Positions 18,751-26,998 of a stretch of DNA of 64,000 nucleotides are shown here, piece after piece; the first letter of the stretch is position 1; each line of letters opens with the position of its first letter. Both the position numbers and the translations under genes were made by a program. Source of the stretch: Gammaproteobacteria bacterium (GTDB lineage: Bacteria; Pseudomonadota; Gammaproteobacteria; UBA6429; Thiohalophilaceae). The stretch is from assembly GCA_029880855.1 (NCBI GenBank), contig JAOUNS010000006.1:124001-188000 (forward strand), written 5' to 3'. Below the pieces are notes generated by a model that saw only the letters and a list, made by a program, of their open reading frames with translations, made no database searches and was not told where the DNA came from.

Positions 18751-18880
18751 CCCGTATGACAGGCAGGTTTACTTGGATTTCAGGCAGTTAGCGCCGCTAT
18801 TTGACGCTATGTCGGGGGTTTGACGATGCGACAGGCGTCAAATCCCATCGCAATACGTCAAGAGTGTGACGGTATCCCGC

Positions 18881-19429
18881 TCAGGGGAGTCTGATAAAGT
18901 GCTCGCGGTAGTATTGTAATTCCCGGATCGAATCACGGACATCATCCATGGCCAGGTGGCTGCTTTGCTTGTCAAAGCCCTGATAGACCTTCGGCGCCCA
19001 ACGACGCGCCAGTTCTTTCAGGCTGCTCACATCCAGATTGCGGTAATGGAAAAAGTCTTCCAGTGCCGGCATACAGCGCGCCAGAAAACGCCGGTCCTGA
19101 CAAATACTGTTGCCACACATGGGCGAAGCATTGGCCGGCACATATTCACGCAGAAAGGCCAGAGTTTGCTGTTCCGCGTCAGACTCGGTAATGGTACTGG
19201 TCCGCACGCGCTCGGTAAGACCGGACTGTCCGTGTTGTTTGGTGTTCCACTCATCCATTCCGGCCATGACTTCATCGGGTTGATGGATGGCCAGCATGGG
19301 TCCTTCGGCAAGGATATTCAGATTGGCATCGGTGACGATGGTGGCGATTTCGATGATTCGATCATTTTGTGTGTCCAGACCGGTCATTTCCAAATCGATC
19401 CAGACAAGATTATTTGCATCCTGGGGCAT
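18881..19429 (-). CDS. orn: Oligoribonuclease
   Basis: A 3'-to-5' exonuclease that clears very short RNAs, including pGpG from cyclic-di-GMP breakdown. It has 182 residues and the DEDDh fold: [12 protein letters not shown] near the start (first D and E), and an [21 protein letters not shown]-terminal part with the final H and D. It is divergent from the M48 protease gene, with 99 bases between them. Orn next to rsgA and motAB also occurs in Pseudomonas. Confidence 0.96.
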   Translation of the reverse strand: MPQDANNLVWIDLEMTGLDTQNDRIIEIATIVTDANLNILAEGPMLAIHQPDEVMAGMDEWNTKQHGQSGLTERVRTSTITESDAEQQTLAFLREYVPANASPMCGNSICQDRRFLARCMPALEDFFHYRNLDVSSLKELARRWAPKVYQGFDKQSSHLAMDDVRDSIRELQYYREHFIRLP

Positions 19430-19528
19430 TTCACTACTCTTTTACTATCATTATTAAACTTGCCTTGCATTCTAGCAGAGGCTAACCTGAGTTCCCATGA
19501 CGCACAGAGACAGAGGTCTATCCGATTC

Positions 19529-20773
19529 ATGCAAGCAGTAACCATTATCTTTTTAGTGGCTTTAAGCCTGGCATTTCTTCTCCAGTTCTGGCTGGACCAA
19601 CGGCAGATTCAGCATGTCAGATCGCATCGTCCTGAAGTCCCCGCCGACTTTGCAGATCGTATCAGCCTGGAAGAGCACCAAAAGGCCGCTGACTACACGA
19701 TTGATCGCACCCGCTTTGGTCTGGTGGACCAGATTGCGGGGGTGGTGATATTACTGCTGTGGACCCTGGCCGGTGGTCTTGAACTGCTGGATCAGGCCTG
19801 GCGGACCATGCAGCTTGGCGAGATACAAACCGGGGTGGCCGTGATGCTCAGCTTTATGTTGATCTCGAGCCTGATCGATCTGCCGTTTGCCGCCTATCGG
19901 ACCTTTGTCATTGAACAGCGTTATGGTTTCAACAAAATGACCATGGGTCTGTTTATCAGTGATCTCTTCAAACAATCCTTGCTGACGATGCTCATCGGCA
20001 TACCGTTGTTATGGCTGGTGTTATGGCTGATGGGCGCAATGGGTGAACTCTGGTGGATCTATGTCTGGGCAGTGTGGATTGGTTTTGTACTCTTAATGAT
20101 GTGGGCCTATCCCGCCTTCATCGCGCCGTTCTTTAACAAGTTTTCGCCACTGGAAAATCAGGATTTGCGCGAACGCATCGAACAACTGTTGAACCGCTGT
20201 GGTTTTACCAGCAACGGGATCTTCATCATGGACGGTTCGCGTCGTTCCAGTCACGGTAATGCCTATTTCACCGGTCTGGGTCGTAACAAGCGCATCGTTT
20301 TTTTCGATACCCTGATCGAATCTCTGGAGCCGGAAGAAACTGAAGCTGTACTGGCCCACGAACTGGGTCATTTCAAACGCAAGCATATTCAGAAGCGGAT
20401 CATCTCCATGGCCTTGATCAGTCTGACCGGTCTGGCCATCCTTGGCTGGCTCATGCAACTCGAGAGCTTTTTCACCGGACTGGGTGTCTCCCATTCATCG
20501 CAATACATCGGCCTGTTATTATTCATGATGGTTTCACCGCTGTTCAGCATCTACCTGCAACCGCTGTTTGCCTATTTCAGCCGCAAGCATGAATTTGAAG
20601 CCGATGCCTACGCGGCACAACAGAGTGATGCCAACAAGTTGATTCAGGCCCTGGTCAAACTGTATCGTGAAAACGCCAGTACCCTGACACCGGATCCACT
20701 CTATTCCGCCTTCCACGATTCACACCCGCCGGCACCGGTCCGAATTGCGCATCTGAATGCTCAGCACAGTTGA
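19529..20773 (+). CDS. M48-family membrane metalloprotease (Ste24-like)
   Basis: A 414-residue membrane-embedded zinc protease. Helices are visible at residues 1-20, about 70-90, 100-125, 150-175 and 180-205. The zinc motif HELGH lies in VLAHELGHFKRKHI, and the third ligand is in the later EFEADAYAA segment. It resembles CAAX/Ste24 proteases and bacterial homologues of unknown substrate. The open frame extends far upstream through orn on the other strand, but the N-terminal MQAVTIIFLVALSLAFLLQF marks the true start. Confidence 0.88.
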   Translation: MQAVTIIFLVALSLAFLLQFWLDQRQIQHVRSHRPEVPADFADRISLEEHQKAADYTIDRTRFGLVDQIAGVVILLLWTLAGGLELLDQAWRTMQLGEIQTGVAVMLSFMLISSLIDLPFAAYRTFVIEQRYGFNKMTMGLFISDLFKQSLLTMLIGIPLLWLVLWLMGAMGELWWIYVWAVWIGFVLLMMWAYPAFIAPFFNKFSPLENQDLRERIEQLLNRCGFTSNGIFIMDGSRRSSHGNAYFTGLGRNKRIVFFDTLIESLEPEETEAVLAHELGHFKRKHIQKRIISMALISLTGLAILGWLMQLESFFTGLGVSHSSQYIGLLLFMMVSPLFSIYLQPLFAYFSRKHEFEADAYAAQQSDANKLIQALVKLYRENASTLTPDPLYSAFHDSHPPAPVRIAHLNAQHS

Positions 20774-20778
20774 AAAGT

Positions 20779-21084
20779 ATGCGTAAAAGCATTGCATTGT
20801 TCTTCCTCTGTCTGCCCTGTTTGCCCGGCACTGTCCATGCGGCGGATATTCAATTAGGCAAGGAATTGCATCAGGAGAATTGTACTGACTGTCATATTTC
20901 CATGATGGGCGGGGATGGCAGCCGGATATATACACGCGAAGATCGCCGCATCGACTCCCGTACAGGACTGGAAAATCAGGTACGTCGATGCAAGACCAGT
21001 CTGGGCACAGACTGGCCCGAAAACCAAATCAATGCAGTGGTGGAGTTTCTGGATCAACGTTATTACCACTTCTCCCGCGAATGA
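20779..21084 (+). CDS. Small periplasmic cytochrome c
   Basis: A 101-residue protein with a signal peptide (MRKSIALFFLCLPCLPGTVH, cut near AHA-AD-type residues 20-22) and one haem-binding motif CTDCH at about residues 35-39. Downstream methionines could supply the sixth ligand. The rest is short, so it is a monohaem class I-like cytochrome; the electron-transfer partner cannot be told from the sequence. An alternative TTG start nine bases earlier overlaps the protease stop. Its end overlaps the next gene by four bases. Confidence 0.85.
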   Translation: MRKSIALFFLCLPCLPGTVHAADIQLGKELHQENCTDCHISMMGGDGSRIYTREDRRIDSRTGLENQVRRCKTSLGTDWPENQINAVVEFLDQRYYHFSRE

Positions 21085-21419
21085 GCCAGGCACTTGTCAA
21101 CAGACATTGCGTCCCCTGTCACAGGGACACGGTTCCCTATGATGCGACAAAAACCAGTGAGCTGCTTGCCCCGTTACACGGTTGGCGCTATATCGATAAT
21201 GCCATCGAATGTGAATTCCACTTCCCGGATTATTACCGGACCATGGCCTTTGTCAATGCCGTTGCCTGGCTTGCTCACCAGGAAGATCATCATCCGCAGC
21301 TGACCGTGTTTTATCAGCGCTGCATCGTCAGGTATCATACCCATTCAATCGGCGGCGTATCAGACAATGATCTGATCTGTGCCGCAAAAATCAACATGCT
21401 CATTGAATCAAAACCATAA
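21081..21419 (+). CDS. phhB: Pterin-4a-carbinolamine dehydratase
   Basis: A 112-residue enzyme that dehydrates 4a-hydroxytetrahydrobiopterin. The N-terminal zinc-ribbon-like CVPCHRD is followed by the core LHGWRYIDNAIECEFHF and the active-site region AHQEDHHPQLTVFY with the paired histidines. The family usually starts with CVPC, so the CxxCH match is not evidence of haem binding. No phenylalanine hydroxylase gene is nearby. Its start (21081) overlaps the cytochrome gene (ATGA). Confidence 0.9.
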   Translation: MSQALVNRHCVPCHRDTVPYDATKTSELLAPLHGWRYIDNAIECEFHFPDYYRTMAFVNAVAWLAHQEDHHPQLTVFYQRCIVRYHTHSIGGVSDNDLICAAKINMLIESKP

Positions 21420-21430
21420 ATTTTCCACCG

Positions 21431-22423
21431 ATGTCCAAACGCAGACTCAGCAAACGCCAGCAGACGCGTATCCGTGAACAACAGGATAAGCATCTCGCGC
21501 AGGCCAAACAGGCGCATACCCCGGATATGGCGGACAGCAACGGCATGGAGGGAACAGTGGTGGCCAATTTTGGTGTAACTGTGCAGGTGGAAGACAATGC
21601 GGGCAATTCCATCTCATGCAATGTCCGTCAGAACATGGAGACGCTGGTCTGTGGTGATCATGTCATCTGGCAGCAGGCAGATGAGCAAAATGGTATTGTT
21701 GTGGCACTGGTGCCGCGCAACAACTTTCTGGCCAGACCGGATCGCCGCGGCAAGGCCAGAGTCATCGCTGCCAACATCGATCAGATCCTTATCGTCAGTG
21801 CCGCCAGACCGGCCATGAATACCCGCTTGATCGATCGCTATCTGGTTGCCGCGGAAACCGCCGGTATCATCCCTGTCATTGTCTTTAACAAGATTGACTT
21901 GCCCGATGCAGAGGCGCTGGCGGCCTTTCAAGCCGATCTGCTTATCTATACCGAAATCGGTTATCAGGTGGTCTTCACCAGCGCCAAACAACATCAGGGA
22001 CTGGCGGAAATACAACAGGTCCTGAATCATAAAACCAGTGTTGTGGTCGGCCAATCGGGTGTCGGTAAATCCTCTCTGCTCAACTGCCTGCTGCCCGAAG
22101 CACCCGCCCTGGTCGGTGATGTCTCCGACAGCTCCAACAAAGGCCGTCACACCACCACACTGGCACAGCTCTACCACCTGCCCAGTGGCGGCCGGCTGAT
22201 CGATTCACCGGGGGTGCGTGAATTTGGTCTGTGGGAAGTCAGTGAAGAACAGGCGGCATCCGGCTTTATCGAGTTTCGCCCCTGGCTGGGACGTTGCCAA
22301 TTTCGTGATTGTCGGCACGGAGATGAACCGGGCTGCGCCATACGACATGCTGTTGAATCAGGCGAAATTCACCCGCAACGCTGGGACAGTTATAAACGTA
22401 TCCTGGAATCCCTGGCTGAATAG
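21431..22423 (+). CDS. rsgA: Ribosome small-subunit biogenesis GTPase RsgA
   Basis: A circularly permuted GTPase of 330 residues that helps mature the 30S subunit. A basic N-terminus (MSKRRLSKRQQTRIREQQ) is followed by an OB-fold, then G4 (FNKIDL), G1 (GQSGVGKSSLLNCLL) and G3 (DSPGVREFGL), and a C-terminal zinc-binding segment CQFRDCRHGDEPGCAI. It begins 11 bases after phhB and ends two bases before motB on the opposite strand. Confidence 0.96.
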   Translation: MSKRRLSKRQQTRIREQQDKHLAQAKQAHTPDMADSNGMEGTVVANFGVTVQVEDNAGNSISCNVRQNMETLVCGDHVIWQQADEQNGIVVALVPRNNFLARPDRRGKARVIAANIDQILIVSAARPAMNTRLIDRYLVAAETAGIIPVIVFNKIDLPDAEALAAFQADLLIYTEIGYQVVFTSAKQHQGLAEIQQVLNHKTSVVVGQSGVGKSSLLNCLLPEAPALVGDVSDSSNKGRHTTTLAQLYHLPSGGRLIDSPGVREFGLWEVSEEQAASGFIEFRPWLGRCQFRDCRHGDEPGCAIRHAVESGEIHPQRWDSYKRILESLAE

Positions 22424-22425
22424 TA

Positions 22426-23346
22426 TTACTTGCCGGTAAGTTTGTCTTTTAATTCTGCCGGCGGGATACCGCCCTTGCCCTCATGAATCTTGATCGCCTC
22501 CTGTGCCTTTTTGTTCAGCACAATGATACTGATCCGGCGATTGATGGGATCATAGGGTTTATCCTTCAGAAACAGCACTGAATCCGCCAGACCAACCACC
22601 TGGGTGATCTTCTTCGGGCTGGTACCCCACTTAATCAACTCGCGACGCGCCGCATTGGCCCGGTCGGCGGACAGCTCCCAGTTGGTATATCGCACCTTGC
22701 CCGCATAATCTTCATCATAGTATTCGCGGAAATAGTTCTTCGGGAAAGGCTTGGCATCAGTATGACCGCTGATGGCGATATTGTTGGGCACCGTGTTAAT
22801 GATGGCGGACAACTCGCGCAGGATCTGGCTCGTATAGGATTTAAGCTGGGTTCCGCCCAACGCGAACATGGGTCGATTTTTTTTATCCACAATCTGTATT
22901 CGCAGACCCTGTGGGGTAATATCGATCAACATTTGGTCCTTGAAGGGTTTGAGCGCCTGGCTTTTTTCCACGGCCTTGTGCAGGGTCTCCTGCAGATCCT
23001 CAAAGCGTTTGTTTTCATCAATCGCCTTGACCACCACTTTGGCCGGTTTCTGTTCCGGCTGTTTCTTGTTTGATTCGCCTTTGGCTATCTCCAGCGCACC
23101 ACCCAGTTTAATCATACTGGTGCTGGCCCCCCCCGGTCCCTGTATGCCGGTAGGATTCCGGAAGAAATCGGAAATACCTTCGCGGGTGATCTGTTCGGTT
23201 TGTGACAACAGCCACAGCAACAGAAAAAAGGCCATCATGGCGGTGACGAAATCAGCATAGGCCACCTTCCACGCACCGCCATGATGGCCGTGGCCACCCT
23301 TTTTGATGCGCTTGACAATAATCGGTTGTTTTTTATCTGTCGGCAT
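22426..23346 (-). CDS. motB: Flagellar stator protein MotB
   Basis: A 306-residue stator component. The N-terminal plug and single helix contain the proton-binding D32 (VAYADFVTAMMAFFLLLWLL), the same number as in E. coli MotB. The C-terminal OmpA-like domain has ISGHTDAKPFPKNYF and anchors to peptidoglycan. It follows motA by 33 bases. The first 30 residues are lysine- and histidine-rich. Together with motCD at 1837-3442 it makes two stator sets. Confidence 0.95.
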   Translation of the reverse strand: MPTDKKQPIIVKRIKKGGHGHHGGAWKVAYADFVTAMMAFFLLLWLLSQTEQITREGISDFFRNPTGIQGPGGASTSMIKLGGALEIAKGESNKKQPEQKPAKVVVKAIDENKRFEDLQETLHKAVEKSQALKPFKDQMLIDITPQGLRIQIVDKKNRPMFALGGTQLKSYTSQILRELSAIINTVPNNIAISGHTDAKPFPKNYFREYYDEDYAGKVRYTNWELSADRANAARRELIKWGTSPKKITQVVGLADSVLFLKDKPYDPINRRISIIVLNKKAQEAIKIHEGKGGIPPAELKDKLTGK

Positions 23347-23379
23347 GCGTGGTTATCATTCCAAGTCTGTGTCGCATGT

Positions 23380-24240
23380 CTATTTCTTGCCGGCTTTCTT
23401 GACGTGCTCTTCCAGTTCCATAAAGCCAGGACGTATGTCAGTGGCAATCGCCTTGCGGCCGAATTCAACAGCAATCTGCGGCGTGTAACCATTCAATGTA
23501 CTCATGATACAAACTTTTGCACATTGCAGAAATTTTGACTCATCCTCCGCCTTGCTCTTTAATGCATTGGCAATCGGTGCAGCAAAACCATAAGCCAACA
23601 GCACCCCGAGAAAGGTACCCACCAGGGCCGCACCGATATGTGCACCCAGAATCTCAGGTGGTTCACTGATATATCCCATGGTAATTACCACGCCCATTAC
23701 CGCTGCCACAATACCGAAGGCAGGCAAACCGTCAGCCACAACCTGCATGGCATTCGCCGGTTGTTCCGCTTCATGGTGATGGGTATCCAGTTCCACATCC
23801 ATCAGGTTTTCCAGTTCGAAGGCATTCATGTTACCGCCCACCATGAGACGCAGGTAGTCAGTGATAAAATCCATGACATGGTGATTGTCACGGATCGATG
23901 GGTAGGTCTTGAAAATATCACTCAAATGAGGTTCTTCAATATCACTTTCCAGTGACATCAATCCTTCTTTACGCGCCTTGGAAAACAACAAGTACATCAG
24001 GGTCAACAAATCCATGTACATTTTCTTGTTATATTTACTGGGAACAAACAAACCAAAGGTCCCCTTAAACACCTTGGCGATAACCTTGCCGGGGTTGGCG
24101 ATAATAAACGCACCAAAGGCACCACCACCGATAATCAGCAATTCAAAGGGCTGGAACAACGCCGATAATTTACCGTGCGACAAAATGTAGCCGCCGATCA
24201 CGGAAGCCATAACTACAATAATACCAAGGATAAATTTCAT
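23380..24240 (-). CDS. motA: Flagellar stator protein MotA
   Basis: A 286-residue membrane protein with four helices (residues 1-20, 30-50, about 170-190 and 200-225) and a large cytoplasmic loop that pushes on FliG. Conserved stretches are LPAFGIVAAVMGVVITMGYI and AALVGTFLGVLLAYGFAAP. It is the first gene of motAB, and a weak sigma-28-like site lies about 100 bases upstream. Confidence 0.95.
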   Translation of the reverse strand: MKFILGIIVVMASVIGGYILSHGKLSALFQPFELLIIGGGAFGAFIIANPGKVIAKVFKGTFGLFVPSKYNKKMYMDLLTLMYLLFSKARKEGLMSLESDIEEPHLSDIFKTYPSIRDNHHVMDFITDYLRLMVGGNMNAFELENLMDVELDTHHHEAEQPANAMQVVADGLPAFGIVAAVMGVVITMGYISEPPEILGAHIGAALVGTFLGVLLAYGFAAPIANALKSKAEDESKFLQCAKVCIMSTLNGYTPQIAVEFGRKAIATDIRPGFMELEEHVKKAGKK

Positions 24241-24339
24241 TAGTTACACTATTCCTTACCAGTCACGGTATTACACCCGAAAATAAAGACATCACACTGA
24301 ATAGCAAGTATTGACCTGATGACAGGTTTCTCTTTGCTC

Positions 24340-24366
24340 ATATCGTCTGCCCCGGAAAAAAACTTG
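24340..24366 (-). promoter_or_regulatory. Possible sigma-28 promoter for motAB
   Basis: The minus strand reads CAAG, 15 bases, GACGATAT. Spacing matches the FliA consensus TAAA-N15-GCCGATAA but both boxes have mismatches. Its position about 100 bases before motA and the role of motAB make it plausible. Confidence 0.35.
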
Positions 24367-24530
24367 AATATTGCGATCTCAAACCCGTGAGCTGTCACAC
24401 GGGCAACTGCCTGTGATTCAAGGAAATTCTGACAGGAACCGCTATCAATCCTGATATAGAGACAAACTAATGTCCGTGTTTATATTGGGCATTTATTCAT
24501 GAACGAATTTGATGTTGGTGGAACGCGCAC

Positions 24531-25973
24531 ATGCAACAGAGCATGGCTGACTGGATTAAGGATTTGGGTGACACACCGATACCGGTCTTGCCCAATACCA
24601 TTACTGCATTGACCAAACTGTGCAGGGGTAATGATATCCCCATGCATGACATTATCGATGTGGTGGAAACCGATCCGGGTCTCACTGTGCAACTGATCCG
24701 TACCTGCTCCACTTCTTCTCACAGCCGCCTGCGCGCAGAAGTCACCTCGGCACAACAGGCCGCCATGATGCTGGGTGTGGAAAAGCTGAAGAAACTGCCC
24801 GCTACACTACCCGATATCAAGAAGGCCCTGAATGAAACCGGTCGCCAACACCTGCTGAGTGTATTCGCACGCGCCTATCATGCCGGTCGTCAGGCCAAGG
24901 CCTGGGCGGTGTTGCGTCGTGACATGATGCCCGATGAAGTCTTTGCTGCCGCACTGTTGCATTTTATCGGTGAAATGATGATAGCCATGGTGGCGCCGGA
25001 TGTGCTGGACAGTATCTATCGCATGCGTGATGAAGAACATATTGCCTCGGAAGAAGCGCAATATATTGTACTCGGCTTTACCTTTGATCAACTCTCACTG
25101 GAGATTGCTGAACACTGGACACTGCCCTCACTGGTCATTGAGGCATTACGCGCTGAAAACGCCAATCATCCCCGCGCATACAGCATCATGCTGGCCGTAC
25201 AACTGGCACGCCATGCCGCCTTTTGCTGGTATGACCGCAAGATGTTTCAGCTGCAGGAAACAGCGGCGGAATGGCTCAACCAGCCTTTATCAAAATTAAT
25301 CCGTGATACGCATCTGTTTGCTGTGGAAGTGGCGCGTGACAGCAGTTTCTACGGTGTGAACCCGGCCGCAGCACGCCTGCTGGCTGATCCGGTTTCGGAT
25401 GTATCGCCGGCGGAACAAAAACCCAATCACACCACCGGCATCTGCCTGATCCCGCAACTTGCCGTACTGCGCGATACCATACAAACCCTGAAAAACCTGC
25501 CGTCAACACCGCAGGCATTGCAAACCATCATTACCCCTACCCTGCATGGTTTGCATGATGGCATCGGCCTGAACCGTGTTGTATTCAGTCTGTTCCAGCC
25601 TGATGAAAAAATCTTCATCGCCTTCCAAATCGTTGGTGCTGACAACGATCCGTCCTTCGGACAATTCAGGATCGATGTAACCCAACCCAATCTGTTCAAC
25701 CATCTCATGCCAAAAACCCAGTCGGTCTGGCTCAATGACAGCAATCGGGAAAAGCTGCAATCGTTGATCCCCGAGGATTTCCAGAACACTATCAAAACCG
25801 ACAGCTTCTACGCCATGTCTGTTCAGTTGCACAATCAGGTCTTCGGCATCTTTTATGCCGACCGACATACCACTGATTGCGCCCTCGAACCCATCAGCTT
25901 TAAATACTTCAAGGCGTTGTGTATGCAGGCGGAAACAACCCTGCAACGGATTTCCGATATCAGAATACGATAA
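24531..25973 (+). CDS. HDOD-domain signalling protein with GAF-like C-terminus
   Basis: A 480-residue cytoplasmic protein. Residues about 8-210 form an HDOD domain (TPIPVLPNTITALTKLCRG, then DIIDVVETDPGLTVQLIRT), a degenerate HD-type helical domain that lacks the metal-binding HD pair. Residues about 305-475 look GAF-like (RVVFSLFQPDEKIFIAFQIV, then VFGIFYADR). HDOD proteins often serve signalling and motility regulation, but the role here is not evident. It sits alone between motA (divergent) and recR (convergent). Confidence 0.8.
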   Translation: MQQSMADWIKDLGDTPIPVLPNTITALTKLCRGNDIPMHDIIDVVETDPGLTVQLIRTCSTSSHSRLRAEVTSAQQAAMMLGVEKLKKLPATLPDIKKALNETGRQHLLSVFARAYHAGRQAKAWAVLRRDMMPDEVFAAALLHFIGEMMIAMVAPDVLDSIYRMRDEEHIASEEAQYIVLGFTFDQLSLEIAEHWTLPSLVIEALRAENANHPRAYSIMLAVQLARHAAFCWYDRKMFQLQETAAEWLNQPLSKLIRDTHLFAVEVARDSSFYGVNPAAARLLADPVSDVSPAEQKPNHTTGICLIPQLAVLRDTIQTLKNLPSTPQALQTIITPTLHGLHDGIGLNRVVFSLFQPDEKIFIAFQIVGADNDPSFGQFRIDVTQPNLFNHLMPKTQSVWLNDSNREKLQSLIPEDFQNTIKTDSFYAMSVQLHNQVFGIFYADRHTTDCALEPISFKYFKALCMQAETTLQRISDIRIR

Positions 25974-26006
25974 AAATGACAGAATGGGTTGCTTTACGCT
26001 GAATGT

Positions 26007-26603
26007 TTAGATCTCAACCCGTCCGTTAAAGGCATGTGACAGCGTCGTGCTGTTAACATATTCCAGTTCACCGCCAATGGGGACACCGTGGGCAATGCGG
26101 GTGGCCTTGATTTTTCGATTGGCGGCCATTTCGGCAATATAGTGCGCAGTGGCTTCACCTTCGACGGTGGGGTTGGTGGCAAGGATCAGCTCTTTAACCT
26201 CGCCGCTGTCCAGTCGTTTTGCCAGAACATCCAGCCCCAGTTCCATGGGACCGATACCATCAAGCGGTGAGAGGTGTCCCATCAGGACAAAGTACATTCC
26301 ACGATAATCGGCGATCTGTTCAATCACCTGCACATCGGCAGGTGATTCCACAATACATAACATGCTGTGGTCACGCCGCAGATTCGCGCAGATTTCACAT
26401 TTCTCCAATTCACTCAGGGTTCTGCATGATTGACAGTGGCCGATCTTTTCAATCGCCTCCAGCAAATCGGCCGCCAATTGGCTTGCGCCATTGCGGTTAT
26501 GTTCCAGCAAATGATAGGCCATGCGTTGCGCCGACTTCGGACCGACGCCGGGCAGGCAACGCAGACTTTCGATAAGACGATTAATTAAAATACTGCCGGA
26601 CAT
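26007..26603 (-). CDS. recR: Recombination mediator protein RecR
   Basis: A 198-residue DNA-binding protein that works with RecO and RecF in loading RecA. The N-terminal helix-hairpin-helix has [20 protein letters not shown], followed by a four-cysteine zinc finger ([16 protein letters not shown]) and a Toprim domain with [15 protein letters not shown]. It ends the dnaX-ybaB-recR run, starting 29 bases after ybaB. Confidence 0.96.
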   Translation of the reverse strand: MSGSILINRLIESLRCLPGVGPKSAQRMAYHLLEHNRNGASQLAADLLEAIEKIGHCQSCRTLSELEKCEICANLRRDHSMLCIVESPADVQVIEQIADYRGMYFVLMGHLSPLDGIGPMELGLDVLAKRLDSGEVKELILATNPTVEGEATAHYIAEMAANRKIKATRIAHGVPIGGELEYVNSTTLSHAFNGRVEI

Positions 26604-26632
26604 GATCGAGTTACCGGGTCTCCACGCATCAA

Positions 26633-26956
26633 TTAAAACGGCAGTTTAAAGCCGGGAGGCAGTCCCAGACCGGCCGTCATACCTGAGTATTTATCCTGGG
26701 TCTGTTTTTCGATCTGACGTACAGCATCATTCACCGCCGCCGCCAGCAGATCTTCCAGCATCTCTTTGTCATCGGAAAAAACACTGTCGTCAATGTTGAC
26801 ACGTTTTACGTCATGCCGACCATTCATGATGACACTGACCAGACCACCGCCGGCTTGACCGGTCACTTCCATATTGGCGATCTCTTCCTGAGCCTTTTGC
26901 ATGTTGGCCTGCATCTGCTGTGCCTGTTTCATCAGGTTTCCAATTCCACCTTTCAT
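26633..26956 (-). CDS. ybaB: Nucleoid-associated protein YbaB/EbfC
   Basis: A 107-residue DNA-binding protein found between dnaX and recR in most proteobacteria. It begins [20 protein letters not shown] and contains [20 protein letters not shown], the family pattern. A frame extends six codons upstream (MQEDRL), but the internal ATG matches family starts. It forms dimers that bind DNA with little sequence preference. Confidence 0.94.
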   Translation of the reverse strand: MKGGIGNLMKQAQQMQANMQKAQEEIANMEVTGQAGGGLVSVIMNGRHDVKRVNIDDSVFSDDKEMLEDLLAAAVNDAVRQIEKQTQDKYSGMTAGLGLPPGFKLPF

Positions 26957-26998
26957 CAATCTGTCCTCTTGCAATATTCTCTTTAAATGTTTAAATCT

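Noticed and set aside
18956-19528. 191-codon N-terminal extension of the M48 protease
   Set aside because: It lies over orn on the other strand, and the family-like membrane start is at 19529.
21111-21125. CxxCH haem motif in the gene after the cytochrome
   Set aside because: The protein is a pterin dehydratase whose family normally carries CVPC near the N-terminus; there is no signal peptide.
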